From an uncultured Lactobacillus sp. (GTDB lineage: Bacteria; Bacillota; Bacilli; Lactobacillales; Lactobacillaceae), in NCBI GenBank assembly GCA_910587695.1, contig CAJUNC010000015.1:1-64000 (forward strand): a stretch of DNA of 64,000 nucleotides, written 5' to 3'. Positions 14,790 to 22,118 of the stretch are shown here, one piece after another. How positions within the stretch are numbered: position 1 is the first letter of the stretch; each line of letters begins with the position of its first letter. The notes beneath the pieces are model-generated. The model ran no database searches, was not told the origin of the DNA, and saw only the letters and a program-made list of their open reading frames with translations. Both the position numbers and the translations under genes were made by a program.

Positions 14790-14823
14790 TATAATTGCTA
14801 TTAGTATAGTGAAAACTATACTA
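14790..14823 (+). promoter_or_regulatory. Promoter -10 box and 22-bp operator of the MarR gene
   Basis: TATAAT at 14790-14795 is followed at the expected transcription start by a perfect inverted repeat: TAGTATAGT (14802-14810), spacer GAAA, ACTATACTA (14815-14823). A site of this size and place fits a MarR dimer that represses its own gene. The link to this MarR protein is inferred from position. Confidence 0.65.
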
Positions 14824-14840
14824 TCTACGAGGGGTGTGTC

Positions 14841-14882
14841 ATGCCTTCCTTTACAGCAAGCGAGCGCATGGCAGTAGATTAG
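14841..14882 (+). CDS. Upstream ORF of 13 codons in the MarR leader
   Basis: ATG 14841 has an excellent GAGGGGTG site four to six bases upstream (14829-14836). It opens MPSFTASERMAVD, closed by TAG at 14880-14882. It lies in a leader of about 145 nt before the MarR start. GAGCGC within it can pair with GCGCTC near 14920. It may adjust translation of the MarR gene; no amino acid is repeated, so classic attenuation is unlikely. Confidence 0.4.
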   Translation: MPSFTASERMAVD

Positions 14883-14947
14883 CGTATCAGATTTTATTGC
14901 TAAGCTTACGAGTTTCAGCGCTCATTGATTTAGAGGGGGTTAACGTA

Positions 14948-15391
14948 ATGAGTTCATTACAAAAAATGACGACTAACTTGTGCCAAGTTTTGCGTTTGCA
15001 CGAGTATCGCAATAGCAACATGCCGGGGTTGGAAAAACTCGGCGCGATCGATATCTACTATTTGGAAGCAATCTATCAGTTGAAAGATCCAACGATCGGG
15101 ACGATCTCAAAACTGTTGGGGCAATCGACTCCAAATACGAATTATCACATCAAAAAGTTGCTTGAGCTTGGTTTGATTCAAAAAAGGCTAGATGATGCAG
15201 ACCATCGTGTAACACATCTTTCTGTGACCGATAAATATCACGAAGCATTGGAATCCAATTCCGAATTTTGGAAACTTTTACAAAATCGTTTAGAAGAAAC
15301 AGTCTCAGTTCGTGATCTGGCAGTTTTTCAGCGTATCTTACGTCAATTAGTCGAGGTTTTGTCTGAAGAAACAACACTAAATGATTTTTAA
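14948..15391 (+). CDS. MarR family transcriptional regulator
   Basis: A 147-residue winged-helix regulator. The DNA-binding part is LGAIDIYYLEAIYQLKDPTIGTISKLLGQSTPNTNYHIKKLLELGLIQKRLDDADHRVTHLSVTDKY, with the wing DADHR as in the MarR family (D-x-R-x2 type). The start at ATG 14948 has AGAGGGGGT upstream; a longer in-frame reading from GTG 14834 conflicts with the well-placed upstream ORF. The palindrome at its promoter suggests autoregulation. The next gene, a fumarate reductase-type flavoprotein, has related half-sites in front of it and may be a target. Confidence 0.85.
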   Translation: MSSLQKMTTNLCQVLRLHEYRNSNMPGLEKLGAIDIYYLEAIYQLKDPTIGTISKLLGQSTPNTNYHIKKLLELGLIQKRLDDADHRVTHLSVTDKYHEALESNSEFWKLLQNRLEETVSVRDLAVFQRILRQLVEVLSEETTLNDF

Positions 15392-15423
15392 AGATAAAAG
15401 CTTGGATCAAAAATAAAATAAGA

Positions 15424-15461
15424 TGAAGTGTAGTTTTCAATTTGAACTACACTTTTTTTGT
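15424..15461 (+). terminator. Terminator after the MarR gene
   Basis: GAAGTGTAGTT at 15424-15434 pairs with AACTACACTTT starting at 15445, followed by a T run. Confidence 0.85.
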
Positions 15462-15595
15462 GTTTTACAATAAAATAGAATTAGTGCAAGAAAACCAGTA
15501 GTAGCTGACTGATATTCACTAGGAAGAGAAATGTGGGGTGAATATTTAGTGGGGAGTATTGTGTGTTACTGGTAAGCGAGATTTAGAAAGGAAAA

Positions 15596-15655
15596 ACTAT
15601 ATTCTTTCTAGTTATGAACTACATAATTCCGCATTTTGTATAGTTATTATAAAGC
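15596..15655 (+). promoter_or_regulatory. Control region directly upstream of the flavoprotein gene
   Basis: The stretch holds several TATAGT/ACTATA-like half-sites (ACTATA at 15596, TAGTTATGAACTA around 15609-15621, TATAGTTAT near 15639), which resemble the arms of the MarR operator at 14802-14823. TATTAT at 15645-15650 is a possible -10 box only six bases before the GTG start. Both the operator link and the leaderless start are inferences. Confidence 0.35.
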
Positions 15656-17047
15656 GTGGCTGAAAAATTTAAATTTACTCCAAGTGCACCAAGTGACCTA
15701 AAGGAACAGTATGATGTTGTGATCATCGGTTCAGGTGGAGCTGGCCTGGTCAGTGCTCTTCAAGCACGAGAATTAGGTCTAAGACCGGTTATTTTAGAGA
15801 AGATGCCTACAGTTGGAGGCAACACTATGCGAGCATCTTCAGGGATGAATGCAGCTGAAACGAATATTCAGTTGCGCGAAGGGATCGTGGATAGCTTTGC
15901 TGAATTTTATCAAGAAACATACCAAGGTGGGGGCCGCCTAAATGATCCTGAGTTATTGAATTACTTTACGACGCATAGTGGGCAAGCGATCGATTGGTTA
16001 CGTTCGCATGGGATCATCTTAAATGACTTGACGATCACTGGTGGAATGAAGAAAAAACGTGCTCATCGCCCTAAGAGTACTGCTCCGATCGGAGCCTTTT
16101 TAGTCAATAATCTTTTGTGGTTGTTAGACCAGATCAAAGTTCCGCTCTTTACCCAAACAACAGTCACAGAACTGTTAAAAGATGATGCTGGCAAGATCAA
16201 GGGGGTAAACATTCAAGTTGCTGGTGAGTACAAAACGATCTTTGCACCAGCAGTCATCTTAGCAACGGGAGGTTTTGGTGCCTCTAAGCAATTACTCAAA
16301 CGCTATCGTCCTGATCTCTTGGAGTACAAGACGACTAATCAAGCTGGAGCGACTGGGGATGGGATCATTTTAGCAGAACATATTGGAGCGCAAGTGTTAC
16401 AGATGGAAATGATCCAGATCCATCCGACCGTGCAACAAGATACACCACATACCTATTTGATCGGTGAAGCTGTGCGAGGTGAAGGGGCGATCTTAGTTGA
16501 TCAACAAGGAGTTCGTTTTACTAATGAGCTAGGGACTCGTAAAGTTGTTTCCGAACAGATCACGGCTTTACCCGAGCAAGCTGCATATTTGATATTTGAT
16601 CACGGAGTCAAAGAACGGGTCAAAGCGATCGATTTTTACGCTAGCAAAGGTTTGGTCGTCAGCGCAACTACACCAAGGAAACTAGCTGAAAAGCTTCAGC
16701 TAGATCCAACCGTTTTAGCAGATACATTGTTACAATGGAATACAGCGGTCGAAACTAAGCAAGATGTTAAATTTGGTCGAACAACTGGGATGCAGCGCAA
16801 GCTAGAAAAAGCACCTTATTACGCTATCCACGTTGCACCAGCGATCCATTACACGATGGGGGGCTTACACATCAATGAAAAAGCTCAAGTTTTAGATCAA
16901 TCGGGTGATATCATTGCTGGACTCTTTGCCGCTGGTGAGGTCACTGGTGGATTGCACGGCAATAATCGGATCGGGGGCAACTCGATCGCTGAAACGGTAG
17001 TGTTTGGTCGACAAGCTGGTCAACAAGCAGCGGTCTATTTGTCCTAA
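15656..17047 (+). CDS. Fumarate reductase-type flavoprotein (FAD-dependent)
   Basis: A 463-residue FAD enzyme of the succinate dehydrogenase/fumarate reductase flavoprotein family. The dinucleotide fold is YDVVIIGSGGAGLVSALQA near residue 20. Substrate and hydride-transfer regions follow: GGNTMRASSGMNAAET, MIQIHPTVQQD, LIGEAVRGEGAILVD, and the C-terminal YTMGGLHIN and GLHGNNRIGGNSIAE. Only the FAD domain is present, with no FMN or heme domain and no membrane subunits, as in the soluble fumarate reductases of lactobacilli that use fumarate as electron sink. It starts at GTG 15656, forced by an in-frame stop just before it. There is no clear ribosome binding site, so translation may be leaderless or weak. 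Confidence 0.88.
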   Translation: MAEKFKFTPSAPSDLKEQYDVVIIGSGGAGLVSALQARELGLRPVILEKMPTVGGNTMRASSGMNAAETNIQLREGIVDSFAEFYQETYQGGGRLNDPELLNYFTTHSGQAIDWLRSHGIILNDLTITGGMKKKRAHRPKSTAPIGAFLVNNLLWLLDQIKVPLFTQTTVTELLKDDAGKIKGVNIQVAGEYKTIFAPAVILATGGFGASKQLLKRYRPDLLEYKTTNQAGATGDGIILAEHIGAQVLQMEMIQIHPTVQQDTPHTYLIGEAVRGEGAILVDQQGVRFTNELGTRKVVSEQITALPEQAAYLIFDHGVKERVKAIDFYASKGLVVSATTPRKLAEKLQLDPTVLADTLLQWNTAVETKQDVKFGRTTGMQRKLEKAPYYAIHVAPAIHYTMGGLHINEKAQVLDQSGDIIAGLFAAGEVTGGLHGNNRIGGNSIAETVVFGRQAGQQAAVYLS

Positions 17048-17072
17048 ACTCAAATAAAAGTTTAAATTTGAG

Positions 17073-17101
17073 CAACAGTTTAGTTAAACTGTTGTTTTTT
17101 T
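17073..17101 (+). terminator. Strong terminator after the flavoprotein gene
   Basis: CAACAGTTTA and TAAACTGTTG form a perfect 10-bp stem (17073-17094) with a two-base centre, followed by seven T. Confidence 0.9.
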
Positions 17102-17197
17102 ACGTTTAATTTCAAAAAGAGTGTATAATAAAAGATAAAAATAAATTAGTTAAAAAATAGAGATATTTTTATCATTTTATTGAAAGAGGTTCTTCAA

Positions 17198-18943
17198 GTG
17201 AAGATGTCTAAATTAATGCGTTCAAAGTTATTTCCCGCGTTAGTTATTGTGCTTGGTGCACTCGTCTTAGTCTTGCCACAGGTGTTGGCACATAAAATGC
17301 TTTTAGGGTCAGATTCGATCTTCCACTATAATCGTTTTTATGAAGCAGCAATGCAGTTAAAAGAGGGCAATTTCCATTATTTCATAACAATGTATGGCTT
17401 TCAGCAGTCGGGGCGGATCATCAACGCTCTTTATGGCCCAGTGGTCGCTTATTTCAATGGAGCTTTGTTGTTATTGGGTAAGACGTGGTTCAACTACCAG
17501 ATCCTCTCTGATATTGCTGTTTATCTATTAGCTGGCGGATCGATGTATGCTCTTTTGCGTAAATGCAAACTTAGGAGAAGTTATAGTTTAGGCTTAGTGC
17601 TTTTTTACTTAACGACATATGCGATCCAGTACTGGACGCTATCACAAGCATTTTCAGGTTGGGCGGCTGCCTTATTACCACTATGCTTGTTGCCATTAGT
17701 AACATTTATCGTCGAAAAGCGGGTCAATGTTTTAGAATTGGCTTTGTGTACGGCTTTGATGTTTCAGATCCACTTTTTGACAAGTTTATTTGTTGTCATG
17801 GCTTACCTGCCTGCTTTTATCTATGCTTTCATCAAAACGCCTGAACGCATTAAATTGTTACAACATATGGCCTTAGCAGTGGGGCTATTTTTCTTGTTGA
17901 CAGCTAATATTTGGGCTGGTTTAGTCGAGGTCTACTTTGGAAATACTGTTTTACAACCATTTATCAATAAAAATATGTATGGGACAGCTGTTTCTTTGAG
18001 TGCTTATCGTTTATCAAATTGGCTTGCACCGTTTGGGATCGTTATCTTGGGTGGGCTTCAAATTATTCTGTTGCTCATATTTTGGAAAAAGATCTCAACT
18101 TTAAATAAAATCGTATCGCTAGAGGCCTTGATATTTTTGATCCTATCATCGCGGTTATTACCTTGGAAATGGCTGAGTCAGACATTTGAATTTGTTAATG
18201 TCTTACAGTTTCCATTTCGTTTCTTTGTTCCCTATACGGTGCTCTTGATCATGTCGATAGGTTTGTTTGCGACCGAGCTAAGGCTAAATGGACGGGTGAT
18301 GATCGGGGCGTTAGTCTTATTAGTCACCTGTTCTTTTGTTCAAACTATCCAAGCACTTGAGCAGAATTTAGCGGTGTGGGATGAAGCCGAAGAATTTATG
18401 TATCAAAAAAATACGATCTACTTTACCGATGATACCCAGCAGATCAAGCAGGCGTTCTTTAGTGAAGATCTGGCGTTAGGTCTATACTATGTTCAAAAAT
18501 CTACGCCGGATTATTTACCGCTTTACACAAAGTTGACTGATCAAGACGAGATCCATGGTTATCGGCATTATCGCAAACAAGTGATCATGCAAGAACAAAA
18601 ATTTACTAAAACAGCGACTAAGGATGCTTTGGTCTATCAATGGGATGCGACAGAAGCTAAAGAGATCATCGTACCTGCGATCGGATATAAAAATACAAAA
18701 GTTGTACTCAATGGAAAAGTATTGACAGATGCTCAATTTGGACATACGCGGATCGGAGCGCTAAAATTAAGACAAGAGCGGGGACATAATCGGTTAGAGA
18801 TCTCCTATGTCCCAGCTAAAGCAACGGTCGTATTTTTAGTGTTACCTGCCTTTGTTTGGTTGGGGTGTCTAGGAGTCGTAATTAAACGTAAAGGATATAT
18901 CAGAAAAGATGACGCGAAATTTAATTATCTCAGTGCTCGTTAG
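17198..18943 (+). CDS. Large polytopic membrane protein, possible GT-C/YfhO-type
   Basis: A 581-residue protein with about ten to twelve membrane helices in the first 400 residues and a C-terminal extracytoplasmic domain closed by one more helix. The early extracytoplasmic loop GSDSIFHYNRFYEAA has acidic and His residues right after helix 1. This is the place where GT-C glycosyltransferases carry the catalytic acid, and the architecture recalls YfhO-like proteins that glycosylate wall polymers. This is an inference; I see no exact family signature. The start at GTG 17198 has GAAAGAGG about eight bases upstream, better placed than the TTG at 17180. It overlaps the next gene by 35 bases. Confidence 0.65.
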   Translation: MKMSKLMRSKLFPALVIVLGALVLVLPQVLAHKMLLGSDSIFHYNRFYEAAMQLKEGNFHYFITMYGFQQSGRIINALYGPVVAYFNGALLLLGKTWFNYQILSDIAVYLLAGGSMYALLRKCKLRRSYSLGLVLFYLTTYAIQYWTLSQAFSGWAAALLPLCLLPLVTFIVEKRVNVLELALCTALMFQIHFLTSLFVVMAYLPAFIYAFIKTPERIKLLQHMALAVGLFFLLTANIWAGLVEVYFGNTVLQPFINKNMYGTAVSLSAYRLSNWLAPFGIVILGGLQIILLLIFWKKISTLNKIVSLEALIFLILSSRLLPWKWLSQTFEFVNVLQFPFRFFVPYTVLLIMSIGLFATELRLNGRVMIGALVLLVTCSFVQTIQALEQNLAVWDEAEEFMYQKNTIYFTDDTQQIKQAFFSEDLALGLYYVQKSTPDYLPLYTKLTDQDEIHGYRHYRKQVIMQEQKFTKTATKDALVYQWDATEAKEIIVPAIGYKNTKVVLNGKVLTDAQFGHTRIGALKLRQERGHNRLEISYVPAKATVVFLVLPAFVWLGCLGVVIKRKGYIRKDDAKFNYLSAR

Positions 18944-19433
18944 TCTAGATGGCTATATTGCAGATGAGCAAGGAAGTGTTTTAGCTTTAGAGCAATTTTA
19001 TCGAGATCACTTGCCTGCAGGAGTAACAGATTGGCGAGTTCCTCCAGATTTTGATACTGTTTTGGTGGGGAAGAATACCTACAAATGTTACTATCATAGT
19101 TTATTGAATATGACGCAAAAAGAAGTGATCGTTTTTTCGCATGCTCCATTAGCGGGGCTGGGAGCTAATATGCGTTGCTTTTCAGGCGATGTAGGTTCTT
19201 TGATCACACAATTGCAGGCCAGCGAAGGAAAAAGTATTTGGCTTTTTGGGGGAGGAGATCTGATCGATCAAGTTGTTTGTAGTGACTTAGTCGATCAGAT
19301 CAGGTTGGTCACCTTGCCTCTCAATTTGACTAAGGGGATCGCCTTGTTCAACATGGCTCATCAGGCCCCAAAAGTCAATTTACAAAGCCTAGAGACAAAA
19401 TACGAAATGTCATATTCGATCTGGACTAAATAA
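18909..19433 (+). CDS. Dihydrofolate reductase-like (RibD C-terminal domain) protein
   Basis: A 174-residue protein of the RibD-C/DHFR-like fold. It begins LIISVLVSLDGYIADEQG, the typical S-x-DG-x-A start, and contains VLVGKNTYKCYY, VIVFSHAPL and SIWLFGGGDLIDQ, the last being the NADPH-binding GGxxL/I segment. It is probably an NADPH-dependent reductase of unknown substrate, not the true folA. ATG 18909 lies 35 bases inside the 3' end of the preceding membrane protein gene, so the two are probably translationally linked. The PARG-like gene follows after 20 bases. Confidence 0.85.
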   Translation: MTRNLIISVLVSLDGYIADEQGSVLALEQFYRDHLPAGVTDWRVPPDFDTVLVGKNTYKCYYHSLLNMTQKEVIVFSHAPLAGLGANMRCFSGDVGSLITQLQASEGKSIWLFGGGDLIDQVVCSDLVDQIRLVTLPLNLTKGIALFNMAHQAPKVNLQSLETKYEMSYSIWTK

Positions 19434-19453
19434 CGGTAAAAAGAGGTGATGAG

Positions 19454-20227
19454 ATGGATAAAGCAACAAGTGATGCACTTGGGCATAAAGCGATGAATCT
19501 CTATCAGATCCAGATGCCAAGTTTAGATCAAAGCTCACAGTTGATCACACAACTTCTCCCAGAAACGAGTACGCAAAATAAATTTATTACGCAGATCTTG
19601 GTTGAAAATAAGCATTTGTTGACACGTTTACAACAGATAAATGCAACTAAAAAAGTTGGTGTGATGGACTTTGCTGATCCAGTTTTGATCGGAAGTCGAT
19701 TATTGGAAACTGATAGCCAGGAGCGGTTATTGTGTCGGAATAGTTTTTTATATCCGGAGTTGTGTAAGTATCGGCGTAACTTCTATTATAGAAATAAACT
19801 AGATCCAAAGAAAGGGTTTTATTCAGAAGCACTGATCTATGTTGAACATGTCAAATTTTTGCGAGATGCCAAGCAAGATAGGATATTGTCACAGGCGCGC
19901 TATGCCGATGTGGCTGCGATCAGTCCCCCAAATATTCATCAGATAACTGAAATGTTAGGGCAAAAGCCAGATCAAAAACAACTTCAATTGAGTGTGCAGA
20001 CCAAGATCTTGCAAACACTTCGAGCTTTTAAACAAGCTCAAGTGACCGTTCTTATTTTAGGAGCTTTTGGATGTGGCGCTCCGGGAAATGATCCTAAGAT
20101 GGTCGCGCAAAGTTTTTATTCGTGTTTAAAGCGGACAGAATTTAAAGGGGTCTTTGAACAGGTATATTTTGATATTTGGCAAGATCCTACTACATTAGCG
20201 GAATTTAAACGAGCTTTTGCAGCTTAG
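19454..20227 (+). CDS. TIGR02452-type PARG-like macrodomain protein, signature degenerate
   Basis: A 257-residue protein that follows the bacterial PARG-like (TIGR02452) plan. A helical N-terminus leads to GVMDFADPV, then LLCRNSFLYPEL, an FYSEALIYVEHVKFLRD strand, VAAISPPN, and finally VLILGAFGCGAPGNDPKMVAQSF. Active members hydrolyse ADP-ribose chains using a GGG-x6-8-QEE loop. Here the loop reads ADPVLIGSRLLETDSQERL: the triple glycine is gone and the second, catalytic Glu is Arg. It may therefore bind ADP-ribose without cleaving it, or be losing function. A strong AAGAGGTGATGAG site precedes ATG 19454. It lies in an apparent operon with the DHFR-like gene. Confidence 0.75.
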   Translation: MDKATSDALGHKAMNLYQIQMPSLDQSSQLITQLLPETSTQNKFITQILVENKHLLTRLQQINATKKVGVMDFADPVLIGSRLLETDSQERLLCRNSFLYPELCKYRRNFYYRNKLDPKKGFYSEALIYVEHVKFLRDAKQDRILSQARYADVAAISPPNIHQITEMLGQKPDQKQLQLSVQTKILQTLRAFKQAQVTVLILGAFGCGAPGNDPKMVAQSFYSCLKRTEFKGVFEQVYFDIWQDPTTLAEFKRAFAA

Positions 20228-20268
20228 AAGGGTAAGTAACGACGTAAAGTCATTGCTTACCCTTTTTA
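20228..20268 (+). terminator. Terminator after the PARG-like gene
   Basis: AAGGGTAAGTAA and TTGCTTACCCTT form an 11-12 bp stem around 20228-20264, then a T run. Confidence 0.85.
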
Positions 20269-20318
20269 GCTATTTTTCTTAATAATTGTTATAAAAATGA
20301 TTATATTTGTAAAGTAAG

Positions 20319-20357
20319 TTGACATTGTATAGCAAGGGCGGTAAGATAACTATACAA
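20319..20357 (+). promoter_or_regulatory. Promoter with symmetric operator of the ABC exporter operon
   Basis: TTGACA at 20319-20324, a 17-base spacer, and TAAGAT at 20342-20347 form a good sigma-A promoter. TTGTATAG (20325-20332) and CTATACAA (20350-20357) are perfect inverted copies: one abuts the -35 box, the other sits at the expected transcription start. A repressor bound there would block polymerase. The half-site resembles that of the MarR operator at 14802-14823. Confidence 0.7.
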
Positions 20358-20384
20358 ATTTAATCTTGAGGAAGTGAAAATCGT

Positions 20385-22118
20385 ATGTTTAAGTTAGTCA
20401 AAAAGCGTCTATCAAAAGGGGCAGTTTTGGCAGCGGTATTCTTTTTATTTATTCAGGTCATCTGTGATCTGAATTTACCAGCTTTGACCTCAGATATGAT
20501 CAATAATGGGGTCGCTAAAGGAGATACAGCCTATATTTGGAAGATCGGTCTTCAAATGTTATTGATAGCTGCAGTCGGCTTAGTAGCAGCTGTGGGTAAT
20601 GTATATTTTGCTTCGACTCAGGCGCAAAAAACTGGGGCTAAGTTACGTGAAGCCGTTTTTCGTAAGGTACTACAGTTTAGTGGACGTGAGATCGATCAAT
20701 TTGGGACCTCATCTTTGATCACACGGACGACTAATGATATTTTACAGATCCAAAATGTGTTGATCATGTTGCTTAGAATGATGTTAATGGCACCTTTGAT
20801 GCTGATCGGCGCTAGCTTTATGGCGTATCAAAGTGAAAAACGTTTGACAGGTGTCTTTTTGGTTTCGATCCCATTACTATTAGTGGCGATCGCGGTCATT
20901 ATGTATTTTGCTGTTCCTTTATTCAAAGGGCTACAAAAAAAGATCGATCGGATCAACTTGACTTTTAGAGAAGGCTTGACTGGGGTACGGGTCATTCGGG
21001 CTTTCCGACGAGATGATTTTGAACAAAAACGTTTTGATGATGCCAACAAAGACTATACAAAAACGGGGATCAAAGTTTTTAGTATCGTATCCTTGATGTT
21101 TCCGATCATGACTTTGATCTTAAGCGGAACGAACATGGGGATCGTTTGGTTTGGGGCTAAATTGATCGGCGCCCAAGAAATGGGTGTTGGTAATTTAGTT
21201 TCATTTATGACTTACGCCAGCATGATCTTATTTAGTTTTATGATGTTGTCGATGGTCTTTGTTTTTATCCCACGTGGTCAAGCGGCGGCTGCACGGATCA
21301 ATGAAGTTTTGGAGATGCCACTTTCGATCGGCGAAACAACTGGTGATCAAGTGATCGATCAAAATAAACCAAGTCACTTGGTCTTTGACAATGTCAGCTT
21401 TCGGTATGAAAATGCAGAAAATCTCGCTTTAGAGAACGTATCATTTTCGGCAAAAGCTGGGCAGATGTTAGCTGTGATCGGGGGGACAGGTTCAGGTAAA
21501 TCGACCTTGGTCAACTTGATCCCACGCCTATATGATCCAACTGCTGGACAGATCATTTTAAATGAAACTTCGATCGTAGAGGTAGCTCAAAGTGATCTGC
21601 ATGAGCATGTGTCATTTGTACAGCAAAAAGCTGTGCTCTTTAAAGGAACGATCCGAAGTAACTTGCAGTTTGGCAATGAGACAGCGACGGATGAAGAGAT
21701 GTGGCATGCCTTAGAATTAGCGCAAGCAAAAGAATTCGTCTCCGAACTACCAGATGGTTTAGATGCTCAAGTAGAACAAGGAGGCGACAATTTCTCTGGT
21801 GGTCAAAAGCAACGGCTAGCGATCGCTCGTGCTTTGATGAAAAAAGCTGCGGTCTATGTGTTTGACGATTCTTTTTCAGCACTTGATTTTAAGACAGATG
21901 CTAAATTACGTGAAGGCTTGAAAAACGATCCTGAGATCCAAAAGAGTGTATTAGTGATCGTTGCACAACGTGTGTCAACAGTCACTGCTGCTGATGAGAT
22001 CATTGTTTTGGATGAAGGTAAGGTCGTAGGCCAAGGAACACATGATGAATTAGTAGAAAATAACGAGACTTACCAAGAGATCGTTGAATCACAATTAAAG
22101 AAAGGAGATGAGCACTAG
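20385..22118 (+). CDS. ABC exporter half-transporter with degenerate ATP site (subunit 1)
   Basis: A 577-residue fused six-helix permease and ATPase. Walker A is GGTGSGKSTL near residue 370 and the signature is NFSGGQKQRLAIARAL. Walker B is AAVYVFDDSFSALD, and the H-loop position reads VIVAQRVST. The catalytic Glu after Walker B is Asp, and the H-loop His is Gln, so this subunit provides the non-hydrolysing side of the pair. This matches heterodimeric multidrug exporters such as LmrCD, BmrCD and TM287/288. The partner overlaps it in TAGTG. A palindromic promoter suggests repressor control by an unknown ligand. The transported substrate is unknown. Confidence 0.9.
   Translation: MFKLVKKRLSKGAVLAAVFFLFIQVICDLNLPALTSDMINNGVAKGDTAYIWKIGLQMLLIAAVGLVAAVGNVYFASTQAQKTGAKLREAVFRKVLQFSGREIDQFGTSSLITRTTNDILQIQNVLIMLLRMMLMAPLMLIGASFMAYQSEKRLTGVFLVSIPLLLVAIAVIMYFAVPLFKGLQKKIDRINLTFREGLTGVRVIRAFRRDDFEQKRFDDANKDYTKTGIKVFSIVSLMFPIMTLILSGTNMGIVWFGAKLIGAQEMGVGNLVSFMTYASMILFSFMMLSMVFVFIPRGQAAAARINEVLEMPLSIGETTGDQVIDQNKPSHLVFDNVSFRYENAENLALENVSFSAKAGQMLAVIGGTGSGKSTLVNLIPRLYDPTAGQIILNETSIVEVAQSDLHEHVSFVQQKAVLFKGTIRSNLQFGNETATDEEMWHALELAQAKEFVSELPDGLDAQVEQGGDNFSGGQKQRLAIARALMKKAAVYVFDDSFSALDFKTDAKLREGLKNDPEIQKSVLVIVAQRVSTVTAADEIIVLDEGKVVGQGTHDELVENNETYQEIVESQLKKGDEH

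Noticed and set aside
14834..14947. MarR protein starting at GTG 14834
   Set aside because: The upstream ORF has a better site in a different frame, the added residues are not typical, and ATG 14948 has an AGAGGGGGT site and gives a normal MarR length.
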